64,000 bases of DNA from Stenocarpella maydis (taxonomy: Eukaryota > Ascomycota > Sordariomycetes > Diaporthales > Diaporthaceae): NCBI GenBank assembly GCA_002270565.1, contig NQMI01000051.1, positions 220,560 through 284,559 of the forward strand. Direction: 5' to 3'. Both the position numbers and the translations under genes were made by a program. Within the stretch, counting starts at the first letter, position 1; every line of letters starts with the position of its first letter. Below are positions 13,319 through 23,677 of the stretch, in pieces. The notes beneath the pieces are model-generated. The model saw only the letters and a program-made list of their open reading frames with translations, was not told the DNA's origin and did no database searches.

Positions 13319-14203
13319 GTTGTACAATGTCTGTCTGCCCGTCTGTAGGACAGAATATGGGTGTGATGTCTTGTACCCTGTACACGGTACCAGTGCAGCA
13401 CCCCCAAGCTTATAGCAGATTATACCCGATCTTAATACCCTCGTCCACCATCCCACAAGCCTTATTCTGTAGCTTACTGCGCGTCCATTCTCACTCGAAG
13501 GGGCAAAACACAAACAGGGGGGGCTCACTCGATGCTGCAACGTGACAGGCACCATCCCGGGACGCTTCTGGAAATCTCTGCCGGCCGTTCGGGGCAATCA
13601 CAACAAATCATCTCTCGAGCGTTTGATTTCTTGGACCCTCCTTAGTAACGCCCCCCTCTGCGCTTGACGCTTGACAGGGCATGTCTCTCGCTTTCTCCGA
13701 GCTGCCGAGTAACCGCAAATACGCCGTCGTGCAAGAAGGGGAAAGATCACTGGGCAATTGTGGGACGGCTGGTGCTCGACTGCTGCTGGCCTACGTATTC
13801 AGAATACGGGGGGCGCGTCAGGTTACCCATACCCAGTCTGCTTTGTTGCTCGACCCCTGGTGATCTCTGGCGGGCCTCGGCGCATATCAGGACCACGAGA
13901 CTGAACAAGCAATTTACCAACACTGACGGTCTTCCACGGAGGCCGATGCTTGTAGGTTTCCTCCATACCTACTCCAGTTCTTTCCCTTTACACACGATCC
14001 TCTTCTCTGCGGTCAAGTAGTCTTGGTCCTGCATCATCGTGCCTTGAGCCACACATTCGTTTGAACCCCTATTGGTGATTTGTTGTGCATAAGTTTGGAG
14101 GTTCTCACGACGCTCGCACCCTTCAACGCGTCGAGTCCCGAACCCACAGGGAGCCCAGCCAGTTCTTTGTTCTATCTCGCCAACAACAAAACACACAGGC
14201 ACC

Positions 14204-16034
14204 ATGCGTGCTGTCTCGCTCGCTTTAACAACGGCTGCGGCCCTCCTCAGCGTCACCGATGCTGCTACTCTGGACCAGTGGAAGGCTCGCTCCATCTACC
14301 AGGTCATGGTCGACCGCTTTGCCCGGACTGATGGATCCACCACGGCACCCTGCGAAGAACTATATCTCTTCTGTAACGGCACATGGGCCGGTCTCATCAA
14401 CAATCTGGACTATATCCAAGGTCAGTCTTTCCGAACGAGGTTGAAACCTCACTTGCACCCTAGCCGGGGTGGTCGCAGGAAGGATGGCTGACGGTAAGAT
14501 GCAAAATTACAGACATGGGCTTCACTGCCATACAAATCAGCCCCGTTGTTCACAACATTGAGAATAACACCGCCGTGGGTGAGGCATACCACGGCTACTG
14601 GCAAGATGATCTCTACGCCATCAACGAGCACTTCGGCACGGCCGACGAGCTCAAGAAGCTGTCCGATGAGCTCCACGCCCGTGACATGTACCTCCTGGTC
14701 GACGTCGTCGTCAACAACATGGTCCAGAAGTTTAATAACATTATTCCTCCCGATGTCGACTACGCCCTCTTCAACCCCTTTAACAACCAGGACTACTTCC
14801 ACCCCTACTGCAACGTGACCGAGTGGAACAACGCGACAAACTACCAGGACTGCTGGCTCTACCCCTACGGTGTCGCCCTTGCTGACTTGGACACCAATGC
14901 AAATGTTGTCGTCGACATGTTCGGCACCTGGATCAAGCAACTGATCGCCAACTTCTCCATTGACGGCCTGCGTATCGACGCTGCCAAGCACGTCGACCCC
15001 CCCTTCCTGCCAACGTTCGTCCAAAATGCCGGTGTCTTCGCCCTTGGTGAGGTCCTCACTGGCGAGGTCAACGACTTCTGCCCGTACCAGACCCAAGGCT
15101 ACCTGCCCGGCATGCCCAACTACCTGGAGTACTACAAGATCATCTCAGCCTTCAACGGCGGCCAGATGACCATGATTGACGATATCCGCCAGACCGCACG
15201 GTCAGCCTGCAATGACACCCTCGCCCTCGGCTCTTTCGTCGAGAACCACGATATGCCCCGTTTCGCTAACCAGAACTCCGACATGGCCATCGCCAAGAAC
15301 GCCATGGCCTACGTCATCCTCAACGACGGCCTGCCACTTGGTGAGTCCCCACTGAATCATTAAGCTCACTCAAGAGCTCCAGATAACGCTGGAGCCCCCG
15401 CCCCCCGAGTCGATCATCGCTGGGCCGACGGCACACCTGCTAACATGTGACCCCCACCCCAACAGTCTACCAGGGCCAAGAGCAGCACTTTTCGGGCGGC
15501 GAGACCCCTCAGAACCGTGAGGCCGTATGGCTGTCAGGCTTCGACAGGACGGCAGATCTGTACGTGGTGGCGCAGAAGCTCAACAAGGCGCGTAACACCC
15601 TCATCGGCCTGACCAACACGACCTCACCCTCCTACGTCGACTCGATGGCGCAGACGCTCTTCACCAACGACAACCACCTGTGCCAGGTCAAAGGCCCCCA
15701 GGGCTTCCAGATTGTCTCGTGCATCGTCAACCAGTCGTCCAAGGGCCCCGAGTACCAGCTGTCCGTCGGCGGCTTCACGGCGGGAGACCAGGTTGTCGAG
15801 CTCCTCAGCTGCGGCACCAGCACCGCCGACGACACCGGCAACGTCACCATGTACATGAACCACGGCCAGCCCAAGGCCTATGTCCTCCAGAGCCTGCTCG
15901 AAAAAATGCCCGGCGTCTGCAACTCGACCAAGGACGCTGAGGCCGCCTCGAAGGAGGGCGCCGCCTCGGGCCTCAGCAGCAGCTTCGCTGTGGTCCTGAC
16001 CGTCGCTGCTGCGTCTGTCATGATGCTACTGTAG
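14204..16034 (+). CDS. Secreted GPI-anchored GH13 alpha-amylase / alpha-glucanotransferase, three exons, 537 aa
   Basis: A GH13 enzyme acting on alpha-1,4-glucans at the cell surface. Exons 14204-14420, 14513-15340 and 15466-16034 close to 538 codons. The ATG lies in a good context (caccATG) and opens a signal peptide ending near SVTDA. Catalytic residues: D228 (GLRIDAAKH), E252 (ALGEVL) and D319 (FVENHD). Conserved region I reads DVVVNN, with N141 where classical alpha-amylases have His. From memory this substitution marks the GPI-anchored Aspergillus AgtA/AgtB glucanotransferase group and AmyD relatives. The C-terminus is Ser/Ala-rich and ends in a hydrophobic stretch (about the last 18 residues) typical of a GPI signal. 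It is transcribed away from ags1. The likely role is to trim or supply the maltooligosaccharide parts of alpha-1,3-glucan, rather than to digest bulk starch. The role is inference; family membership is firm. Confidence 0.9.
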
Positions 16035-17620
16035 ACGGGAGCGTTTCTGCCGAGTACTTGAACAAAACCCGTTGATTGCAGGGTTCATTGGCTGGTCGGA
16101 GCAGCACCGTCGGTGTTTTAGCTGCTGCTGGCGGCGTAATACGTTCGTCTTTGATGCTTCGTCGCGTGGCGGTGACGGTTTGTGGAGGAGGGATGATGCT
16201 GCATGGGTCCAAGGGGAGGTGGCCTTTTGATTTATTGCGTGTGCAACGCCCGCACCTGCTGCTGCTGCTGCTGCTACTTTTGCCGCGCACATATGCCTTC
16301 CATGACAAATATTCTGATATCCAGACTTGACGTATATGACAAATAATTCATTAATATGAACGCTTGTCTGTTTGTCACCCGTGCGCACTGAATGTGAGTG
16401 ATGCCGCGCGGACTCGGGCGGACGTACCGGGGCGTGCGGAAGGCATAGGGCAGTGTGCGTTCCGGAGGACTCCAAGTGCATTCAACAAGTCCCGAGGGTC
16501 AACGCTCAAAAAGAAGCTTGACAACTTGCTTTGGTTCGCTCGAAAAGGCGTTGCGGACGGCCATTCGGCAGTAAGAGGGCTGACGGCATGTCTTGGTGTT
16601 ATCACTTCTCTGACCATTGAGTGCTCTAGAGGGGCGAAGCGTCTCCGGCTATATGTGATACGTGTAATTCGATAGGTCGACCCGGCTGGGATTCATTGAC
16701 TGGCCACATGCAGCGAGAAGGCAGTCAGTCTCCAGGAAGCCCCCAGATGGTCTTGTCGAGGTACCCCAGCCACATCGCGACAATTGATCACCGACGCAGA
16801 CCCTCAGGATGTCAAGTCAAAAAGGGACACAGGAGCTCGCGACGGGATGGATCATCCCAGGCCACTCCGTGTCTTGCAGGGCTTAGGAGGTTTCAAATAT
16901 GAAGGCCACTCGGCCGAGACCAGATGCGTCTGTCAAACTTTGAAACTTGGATGCCAGCGGGTGGGATGGATCCCTGCGTGCGGCGGGCTGTGTAAAGTGG
17001 TCAACCCAGGGGGAGGGAGGGTTCCGAGGTGAGGCTCAAAATCGGCCGTCGACGACACCTCGCACCATGGCAGCGTACCAATGTACAATTTATACCCAAC
17101 AAGACCCCACCATATATATATATATATATATACATTGGCAGATGCGCTCTTACCATCGTTGTCGCATTCCCACGCCAACTTCAACGCCCAAAGACAACAT
17201 CCGACAGCCCGAAAGTGCGGCTCAGCGGAACGGCCAGGCTCAAGTCGACGGCTTTCCTGGGCCCAGTCCGGACGGCTCCCGCACCACCTCTTGTGCGGGC
17301 TTGACACAAAGGACCGGCCAGATGGGAATCATCCACTAGTAGCCGTTGGGAAAATAGCGTGCGAGCGCGCGATCGCCTGGGACGCATCGCATCTCGTGTG
17401 TGTGAGGTAGTCGTCTACGTCACGCTGACAGCTCCATTAATAGAGGTTGTACGAGAGGGGAGTAGGCGCCGGCCTACAGACATGAACAGCAGGTCCTATA
17501 TAAAGTGTTAAGAAACCTGCTTTAATTCCATTGATTTCAGACTTGTATCAACTGGGCCTTCTACGTGACTATCGGACTTGATACCTGACAGATAAATCAC
17601 ACAAACCCACCCTCCCCAAT
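16035..17620. other. Intergenic region, no gene seen
   Basis: 3' flank of the amylase gene and 5' flank of the OsmC-type gene. It contains a (CTG)n run at about 16256-16275 and a (TA)n run at about 17112-17132. Open frames are short and unlike proteins. Confidence 0.6.
17497..17504 (+). promoter_or_regulatory. Candidate TATA box of the OsmC/Ohr gene
   Basis: TATATAAA, 117 bp upstream of the ATG at 17621, in a plausible position for a core promoter. Assigned by motif and distance only. Confidence 0.45.
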
Positions 17621-18253
17621 ATGTCCTCCCTCTGCGCCCTCCGGCCCCTGGCCCGCGCAGCCGCCCGCCGAAGGGCAGCGCCAACCATCCCGCCACCAGC
17701 AGCCCGCCACCAGCAGCAGCAGCAGCAGCAACGGCGTTTCCTAGACACCTCGTCCTCGCCAACCATCTACTCGGCCCGCGCGCGCGTGACCGGCGCGCGC
17801 GCGGGCCGCATACAAGGCGAGAACCTCAACGTCGAGGTCGCCATGTCCAAGGCCCTCGGCGGGCCGGGCGACCGCGGCAAGACGAACCCGGAGGAGCTCC
17901 TGGCGGGCGGGTACGGGGCGTGCTTCCAGTCCGCCATGAACGCGGCGGCGGCGGGCATGGGTATCAGGATGCCGTCGCGGGAGGAGGACTCGGTGGTGGA
18001 GTCGACGGTGCACCTGGTGGGGGACCTGAAGGGGCTCGACATGGGCCTGCGGGTGAATTTGCTGGTGAAGGTCAAGGGGCTGGGGAGGGAGGAACTGGAC
18101 GAGGTCGTGCGCAAGGCCGAGGAGGTGTGTCCTTACTCGAGGGGCATGAGGGGGAATGTTGATACGAATATCAAGGTCGTGGACTTTAATGACAGCGAGG
18201 ATGATATCAAGACCGGCAACACCAAGTCCTACGGCACCAGCGCATACGGCTGA
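17621..18253 (+). CDS. OsmC/Ohr-family organic hydroperoxide reductase, probably mitochondrial, 210 aa
   Basis: Thiol peroxidase of the OsmC/Ohr superfamily, which reduces organic hydroperoxides using a cysteine pair. It is a single exon ending in TGA. The N-terminal 45 residues are rich in Arg, Ala and Ser with no acidic residues before D42 (RAAARRRAA, then seven Gln and RRF), as in a mitochondrial presequence. The mature domain begins near TIYSARARV. The peroxidatic Cys is C101 in GGYGACFQ and the second Cys is C170 in VCPYSRG, both in the family's usual positions. The mature part is about 165 aa, slightly longer than bacterial Ohr (about 140) because of a C-terminal tail. The poly-Gln run is coded by a CAG repeat (about 17711-17729) and may vary in length between strains. 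Family membership is firm; mitochondrial location is inferred. Confidence 0.9.
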   Translation: MSSLCALRPLARAAARRRAAPTIPPPAARHQQQQQQQRRFLDTSSSPTIYSARARVTGARAGRIQGENLNVEVAMSKALGGPGDRGKTNPEELLAGGYGACFQSAMNAAAAGMGIRMPSREEDSVVESTVHLVGDLKGLDMGLRVNLLVKVKGLGREELDEVVRKAEEVCPYSRGMRGNVDTNIKVVDFNDSEDDIKTGNTKSYGTSAYG

Positions 18254-18701
18254 AGCGTCTCAGCCTCGGATTCGGACAGGAAATCCGTTTAGCGGCCAAA
18301 GCTGCTGTGCATACAAATGAAATCGCTCTGCTGATCAAGGCCTTCTGTCTCGGCTGTCTTTGGACGCGTGCTATGACCTCTCCCGGGATACCATGCAGGC
18401 ATGGATTGAGTCCAGAATGAAGCCCAACCCACATGTCGGGAAAGAATAACGAAATAGACGTTGTATGAGCCTCCACCCGGCCTGCTCATCTGAATCCTCG
18501 TCTATCAAAACCTAGACTCCTAGCCAGGCAAAATAAAAACCCTTGTATTCATTATCTGGTATGACGCTTATGGAAAAACAAAAGAAAAGCCGTGTCGCCC
18601 CACCATCTTGGCCAGTATTCTTCTGTTGGCTCGGTCTCGCCTCTTGACAGTGCCATTACAATGGCTTCTTCTACCGTCACGTCGGGCTTAACGCCAGACA
18701 C
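18254..18701. other. Intergenic region between convergent genes
   Basis: 3' flanks of the OsmC-type gene (+) and the coiled-coil gene (-). An A-rich stretch near 18530-18590 could hold polyadenylation signals. No gene seen. Confidence 0.5.
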
Positions 18702-20123
18702 TCAGGTTGTCTGCTCACCAGAAGTCGGATTCTGCTGGCCGGCACTAGCAGCAGACTGGCCAACCCGGAGCTCGTCCTCGGGCACGCCCACAGCAACGCT
18801 CCCTGTCGTGCTCCCAGCAGTGCTCAGCACGCTCGTCACTCTGTCGCTCCTCGGTGGTGCAATGCCAGTTCCTGCACCCGTGACGTTGACGCTGGCGACG
18901 GTGCTAACACTCTCACTGCGTGGCCTGGTGCTTGCATCGCTCGCCCGGCGCTCACGGACCAGGCGCTCCAGTTCTCTGATCCTCCTCTTCAAGGCGTCGT
19001 TCTCGCGCTTCACCGCCTCCAGCTCCTGGCGGTGGAACGCGGTCTCTTCATACCTTGATGTGACGGGCATCATGGAAGGGGACATGGTCTCCGCCGAGCC
19101 GTGGCCTGGCGTCACCTGTGCATGTGACGAGGAGGATGCGCCGGTCGCTGACCGCATGTGGAAGTAGCCACCATGCGCGGCATCGGCCATGTGAGAGCTC
19201 GCAAAGGAGCTGGCGTGCGCCGGGGAGCTGCTCAGGCTCTGCCGCGAATGGCTTTGGGTGCTATTCTGGCGGCTTAAGGCGGTAGCGCCGGGCCTGATGG
19301 GCGCTGGTGAGGTAATGTTGACTACGGACGTACTTCCAGCCGTCGCTGCGATGCTTCTTGCACTCGCGCTCGACCCACTTCGGGTGTGCCGTCTCTCACG
19401 TCCGCTCGTCTGGTATGGTATGCTAAACCCTGACCCGGAAAGCACTACAATAACGACAGTTAGCAGAGGTCCATGGAACAGGCCCCGTGTAAGGTGGCAC
19501 GAGCTGTTGGTAAGGACAATGCAGTGCATGACATGTGCTGCTTACAATGTTGTCTGCCATCCGGGTTTATGGGAATCGTAGAGGTGGAGGAGTCGGCGCC
19601 GGAGTCACTGGCTGAGGCAGACGAAGCATCATTGTACTGTCTCAGGAGCTCGAGTTCTCGTGTGAGACGGTTGACCTGTGGTGGAGATGGTGTCAGCAGG
19701 AGCTTGCTCAAGCTATCGCGGGGCCTTTGGGCAGAGACATACCACAGCCTCCTGCTCCTTCTCAACCTGCTGATGAAGCTCAGCAGCTGTAAGTGGTTGT
19801 GGGTGGCGTGTTGGCCCAGGGCCAGAGGCCAGAGATGATGGATCTATGGGCTGGTGTGGCGCGCTGCCAGTCGCCGCGAGGCGGGGCGACGGAAGCGATG
19901 CGGCGGTGGGAGCACCGGTATTCACGGCATTCTGGTTCGAGGGCAGGATATTGAGGGCAGGGTCCGAGAGCGAGGGCACAGTGCCTGGGCCTGGGCCGGG
20001 GCCGGGGCCAGAGGCAGAGCCCTGGCCGGGGGCTGATGGTGGAGGCATTTGCTGAGATGAGGCGCGCCTGGACAGAGCTAGAACGCGAGGTGAGGGAGGG
20101 ACCGAGTTGAGGTCCGGAGCCAT
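18702..20123 (-). CDS. Conserved fungal low-complexity coiled-coil protein, three exons, 417 aa
   Basis: Function unknown. Exons on the minus strand: 20123-19743, 19675-19546 and 19444-18702, closing to 418 codons. The first splice is between codons (KEQEAV to VNRLTREL) and the second joins T to TG. The N-terminal part is Pro/Ser/Gly-rich (a GPGPGPGP run) with PPSPR motifs. Next is a short helix, ELHQQVEKEQEAV, running into NRLTRELELLRQ. A Ser-rich middle follows, then a second strong coiled coil (YEETAFHRQELEAVKRE onward to ERLVRERR), then a Ser/Thr/Gly-rich tail. The two helical segments match my memory of an uncharacterised protein conserved across Pezizomycotina. The splice between them rejoins one continuous heptad region, which supports the model. 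A further open frame upstream (to 20385) could add N-terminal sequence but is in another frame; I left it out. Confidence 0.75.
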
Positions 20124-21413
20124 TTCCAGGGGTTGCTGAGACCTTGGAAGAGAGTGTGGCCCGACAGGCGAGGATGATGCAGGCGTGGCTCCTGCAGGCT
20201 GCTCTCTTGTCGTTGCTGGTGCTAACAGCAGATGGTGATCGGTGATGGCGTCGCGAGTCGCGACAGCTCGAAGTCGGTGGTGGGGTCTGGACAGCAGTCG
20301 GAGCCGGCTTGTGGTCGGAAAGCGAGTGAAGATGGTCAGAAGAGCTGTCAGATTCAGCTATGCGAGGGAGGGGAGGAGAGGCCACATTGAAACAGCGCTC
20401 TCATCTGGACAGACGGGCAGCGGGCATACAAAACAAACAAACCGAACATACGATTACAAGTGTTAAGTACAGGGTGTTGGAGCAACAGCCGTTGGGAAGC
20501 ACTTGATGCTGTTGCTGCAGCGGGGCGCAGGGTTTAGAGTTTACATGCGTAGTCAGTATATTGAATGTTCATACAGCGTCGGGCTCTTCTCCCTCGGCCC
20601 GCCTGGCACCTAAAGCTCAGGCTGAAGAAGCCGCGAAGGCGTGGTTGCATGCGTGTGCTTCACCTGCGGTAGATAACCGGCAAAGTAGACCTACTATTTA
20701 CTCCCATCTGGTACGGTCCTCCTCAAGTACCTAGGTAGGTATGCAGTTGATGCTACTAGTCAGCTAGTATGTCCTCCCAGGGTTTATCTTGGGTTCCAAC
20801 TAATCCCCCTAGGTACATCACCGTCAGGTAGGTACAAAACAATCAATCACTTGAAACTCGCCCTTGCAGTAAGTAGGGCAAATCCAGCAAGCGGCCGATG
20901 CCAGCCAGTCCAGTCATGAATAAGCGCAGGTGCTCCCTCTGGCGACTTGTGAGCGAGTGGCCGTCCTCCATGTGCGTCCATGTGCATCCCTCCAGAAGCG
21001 AGATATGATATCATGGTGATGTGCCGACCCCTCTGACGTGTGTTTTTCCAAAACGGCGCGCAAGTGGTAAGTAGGAGAGCAACCACTGAATCCCACAGCT
21101 TCTCTGTTTCCTTTAAGAAGCATTCTCTCTCTTCCAAATCAGGTGTGGTCGAGCCCAGAAACAAAACACAAAAAATAATCCTCCAAACCCTCCAAACTCG
21201 AAACTCATCGTCAGCTTTCAAGCAACAAGGACCAACGCCAACTTGCCGTGTAAGTCCTGCAAGGCACTCCTTTATACCCCACCAAACCGGTTCACTTTTC
21301 GACCTCACCCATGTCGACCAGGCAGAGGTGGCCGTCGCAGAGAAGAAGCAAGCTAATCTGAAGTATCGGTACTCTTTAGACCAAAGTCTCCCATACGCCC
21401 AATACCAACCAGG
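20124..21413. other. Divergent intergenic region
   Basis: 5' flanks of the coiled-coil gene (-) and the small 75-aa gene (+). Several CTAGGTAGGT-like short repeats occur at about 20730-20835. No convincing gene. The open frame 20847-21605 (-) lacks family resemblance. Confidence 0.5.
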
Positions 21414-21705
21414 ATGTCGAGCACCGAGGGCCGCCAGTCTCCCCCTCCTGAGCACCAGAGCGGAGCTCAGCTCAACTCTGTCCCGGGACAGGGACAGGGC
21501 ACCGACGATGCCAGCAACAAGGAGCAGACCAACCGCTCTGGTCTTGATGTATGACTTGTCTTCTGAGTGCTTGCTCACGATACGGGTGGCTTGCTGACGA
21601 CACATTTATTAGAACCTGTCGTCCAACCCAAAGGGCGTTCTGGACGATGCCGTCAAGGAGAAGTTCGCAAAGACATCGAGTTCAGAAGGAACCAAGCAGA
21701 AGTAA
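21414..21705 (+). CDS. Small conserved fungal protein, two exons, 75 aa
   Basis: Function unknown. Exon 1 is 21414-21548 (45 codons) and exon 2 is 21613-21705 (30 codons plus TAA), joined between codons across a 64-bp intron with a GTATGA donor and ATTAG acceptor. The N-terminus is hydrophilic and disordered (EGRQSPPPEHQSG, then Gln/Gly/Asp-rich). The C-terminal exon reads NLSSNPKGVLDDAVKEKFAK followed by a Ser/Thr/Lys tail. I recall short Pezizomycotina proteins with the same plan: a PPPE motif at the start and NPKGxLxDAVxEKF near the end. The splice brings exactly these two halves together. It is too short for most gene finders and easily missed. Conservation is recalled, not searched. Confidence 0.7.
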
Positions 21706-22669
21706 CGGTGCAGCCCGGTCAAGGTTGTTGTAGGGGGAACAGAGGACCCCACTTGGCAGCGTGCGCGATAGAGGCAGCTCTGGTGACAGCTTAACGAGCA
21801 AAAATGACACAGTTTTTTGTCTTGTTTTGATCCAAGCTGCAATGCTCTTGAATGAATGATGTGGGGTTGCCCAGACGGGTTTCAGTTGCCTTACTGCGTA
21901 CTTGTGTGCCTCGTAGCACTTGTGAATACTACGTAGATGTTTCTCCTTATAATGTTAGCAATCTCGGAGCACAATATCGCGGAGACGAGACCAAGACGGT
22001 CAGGGTCTCCCCCAACTCTGGATAGGGACTTTCACATGCTTCCCATCCCTAGGTAGCCAGCAAAATACCACGTGCTTGTGGCAAGGGTAATGGCAGGATT
22101 CAACCTTTGAGAAACGAGGAGCTGTCGTATCGAATTGTGGCGCAGATGGTGAGTTCTGATGATGGGCCCGACAGAAAAGCCAACTGCGTCCCCCACTGGG
22201 CCTAGAATATGCTATTCAGTTTTCTGCGGACCAGGATGAGGAGGGGCAGCTGTTGTGTATAGTGAGTGCATCTTCATGCTGTGGCTATACGGAGCTAGGT
22301 AGTGTACGGTCACCTTACCCCGCGGCCCGTACTCCCCCTTAGCGGTACCAACGAATGACGTACCTCGCCCCTTCCCAACCCCCCCCCCCATCATCGCCAG
22401 CCAGAGTCATTCTTGCCCCCCAAGCTCCCTCCCTCGCTCGATTCTTGGCAGCTACGCGTAACCAGCCCATCACAAGCAGCAGCCGATTCGTTCTCAGTCG
22501 CTGTCTCCTCATAAAAAGCCACATACCCGCGTTTTCTCTTCTTTGGCTTGCACCGTCCTTCCATTCTCTATAGCAAACACAACATCAGCCACACGTCCAC
22601 ATACTTCCCTTTTGACATACCACACCTCACACCACCGACTGCTCGACCCCTCGACACACCGTCTTCATC
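21706..22669. other. Intergenic region, promoter of the Vip1-like gene
   Basis: No gene seen. The last 300 bp is pyrimidine-rich, typical of a fungal leader region. A candidate TATA element ATAAAAA lies at 22511-22517, about 153 bp upstream of the ATG. Confidence 0.5.
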
Positions 22670-23677
22670 ATGTCTGCCACTACTGTGCACGTCAAGAACA
22701 TCGCCAGTAACACCGACGACAAGGAGATCCGTGACTTTTTCAGCTTCTGGTAAGTAATTGTCCCACCTCGCACCTCCCCAGCCAGCATACCTGACCACCC
22801 TTCCAGCGGCAAGATCACCAGCCTCGATGTCAAGGCCGAGGGCGAGACCAAGTTCGCGACCGTCACCTTTGAGAAGGAGACTGCCGCCAAGACCGCCCTC
22901 CTCCTAAACAACACCCAACTCGGCTCCACCCACATCTCTGTCGAGCCTGAGGGCGGCGTGTCGCCTTCGGATGCTGAGCACCCCACCACTAACGCTGACC
23001 GGGATACCGACGAGATCACCCAGGAGGAGAAGCCCCGTGCACGCATCGTTGCTGAGTACCTCGCCCACGGCTACGTCGTCGGCGACGCTGCCATCCAACG
23101 CGCAATCGAGCTTGACCACACGCACGGCGTTTCGACCCGCTTCCTGAACACCCTGACCGGCCTCGACAAGAAGTACCACGCCACCGACCGCGCCGTGACC
23201 GCCGATCAGAGCTATGGCATCTCCCAGCGGGCAAACACCCTCTTGTCCGGCCTGAACTCGTACTTCGAGAAGGCTACCAACACTCCCACCGGCAAGAAGC
23301 TGGTCGATTTCTGTGAGTAACAAGATTATGAACCCCCTCCTCACCAACGAAACAGGGCCGGACATGGTGCTGACCACATTTCACCCTTGACAGACACACA
23401 AAGCCAGAAGCAGGTCGCCGACATCCACAAAGAGGCCCGCCGCCTCGCCGATCTCAAGAAGAACGAGCACGGTGGCTCTGCATACAAGGCTGCCGGTCTG
23501 GAGCGCGTGTTCGGTGCTGAGAAGCCCAAGAATGAGGCACCCTCCTCCGGCCCTGGTGCCCCCGCCGCCCCTGGTGCCGCCACTACCACCGAGACAACGC
23601 AGCCCGTTAAGCCCGCCGGGGGCGGTCTTGGCACCCAGGAGTCCACTACAATCCCCCAGCCTGAGAAATCTGGTTAG
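22670..23677 (+). CDS. vip1: RRM-domain RNA-binding protein, Vip1-like, three exons, 289 aa
   Basis: RNA-binding protein resembling Schizosaccharomyces Vip1. Exons 22670-22749, 22807-23312 and 23394-23677 close to 290 codons. One RRM occupies residues 1 to about 80: RNP2-like VHVKNI near the start and RNP1-like KFATVTF in exon 2. Intron 1 splits the Cys codon after FFSF. After the RRM come an acidic linker, then a helical region with AYLAHGYVVGDAAIQRAIELD-type sequence (written EYLAHGYVVGD, then AIQRAIELD), then a charged helix ADIHKEARRLADLKK, and a Pro/Gly/Ala/Thr-rich tail. The C-terminal helical region is the part that marks the Vip1 group; the RRM alone would not. Its RNA targets are unknown. 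Confidence 0.85.

Larger units (their letters stand above)
9299..14203. other. Large divergent intergenic/promoter region between glucan synthase and amylase genes
   Basis: About 4.9 kb with no supportable gene. It must contain the promoters and leaders of both flanking genes. There are pyrimidine-rich tracts (about 11940-12260 and 13130-13310), short tandem repeats (CAGT/CAGC units at 11026-11048, CTAC/GTATCTAC units at about 11240-11310) and CA/CT/GT microsatellites listed separately. Open frames here are low in complexity and lack ATG context or family resemblance. A non-coding transcript or an unusual gene cannot be excluded without RNA data. Confidence 0.5.

Noticed and set aside
20124..20385. 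Possible N-terminal extension of the coiled-coil gene
   Set aside because: The upstream ATG frame is different from the main frame. Joining it would need an extra intron for which I could not find a clearly better splice pair than starting at 20123.
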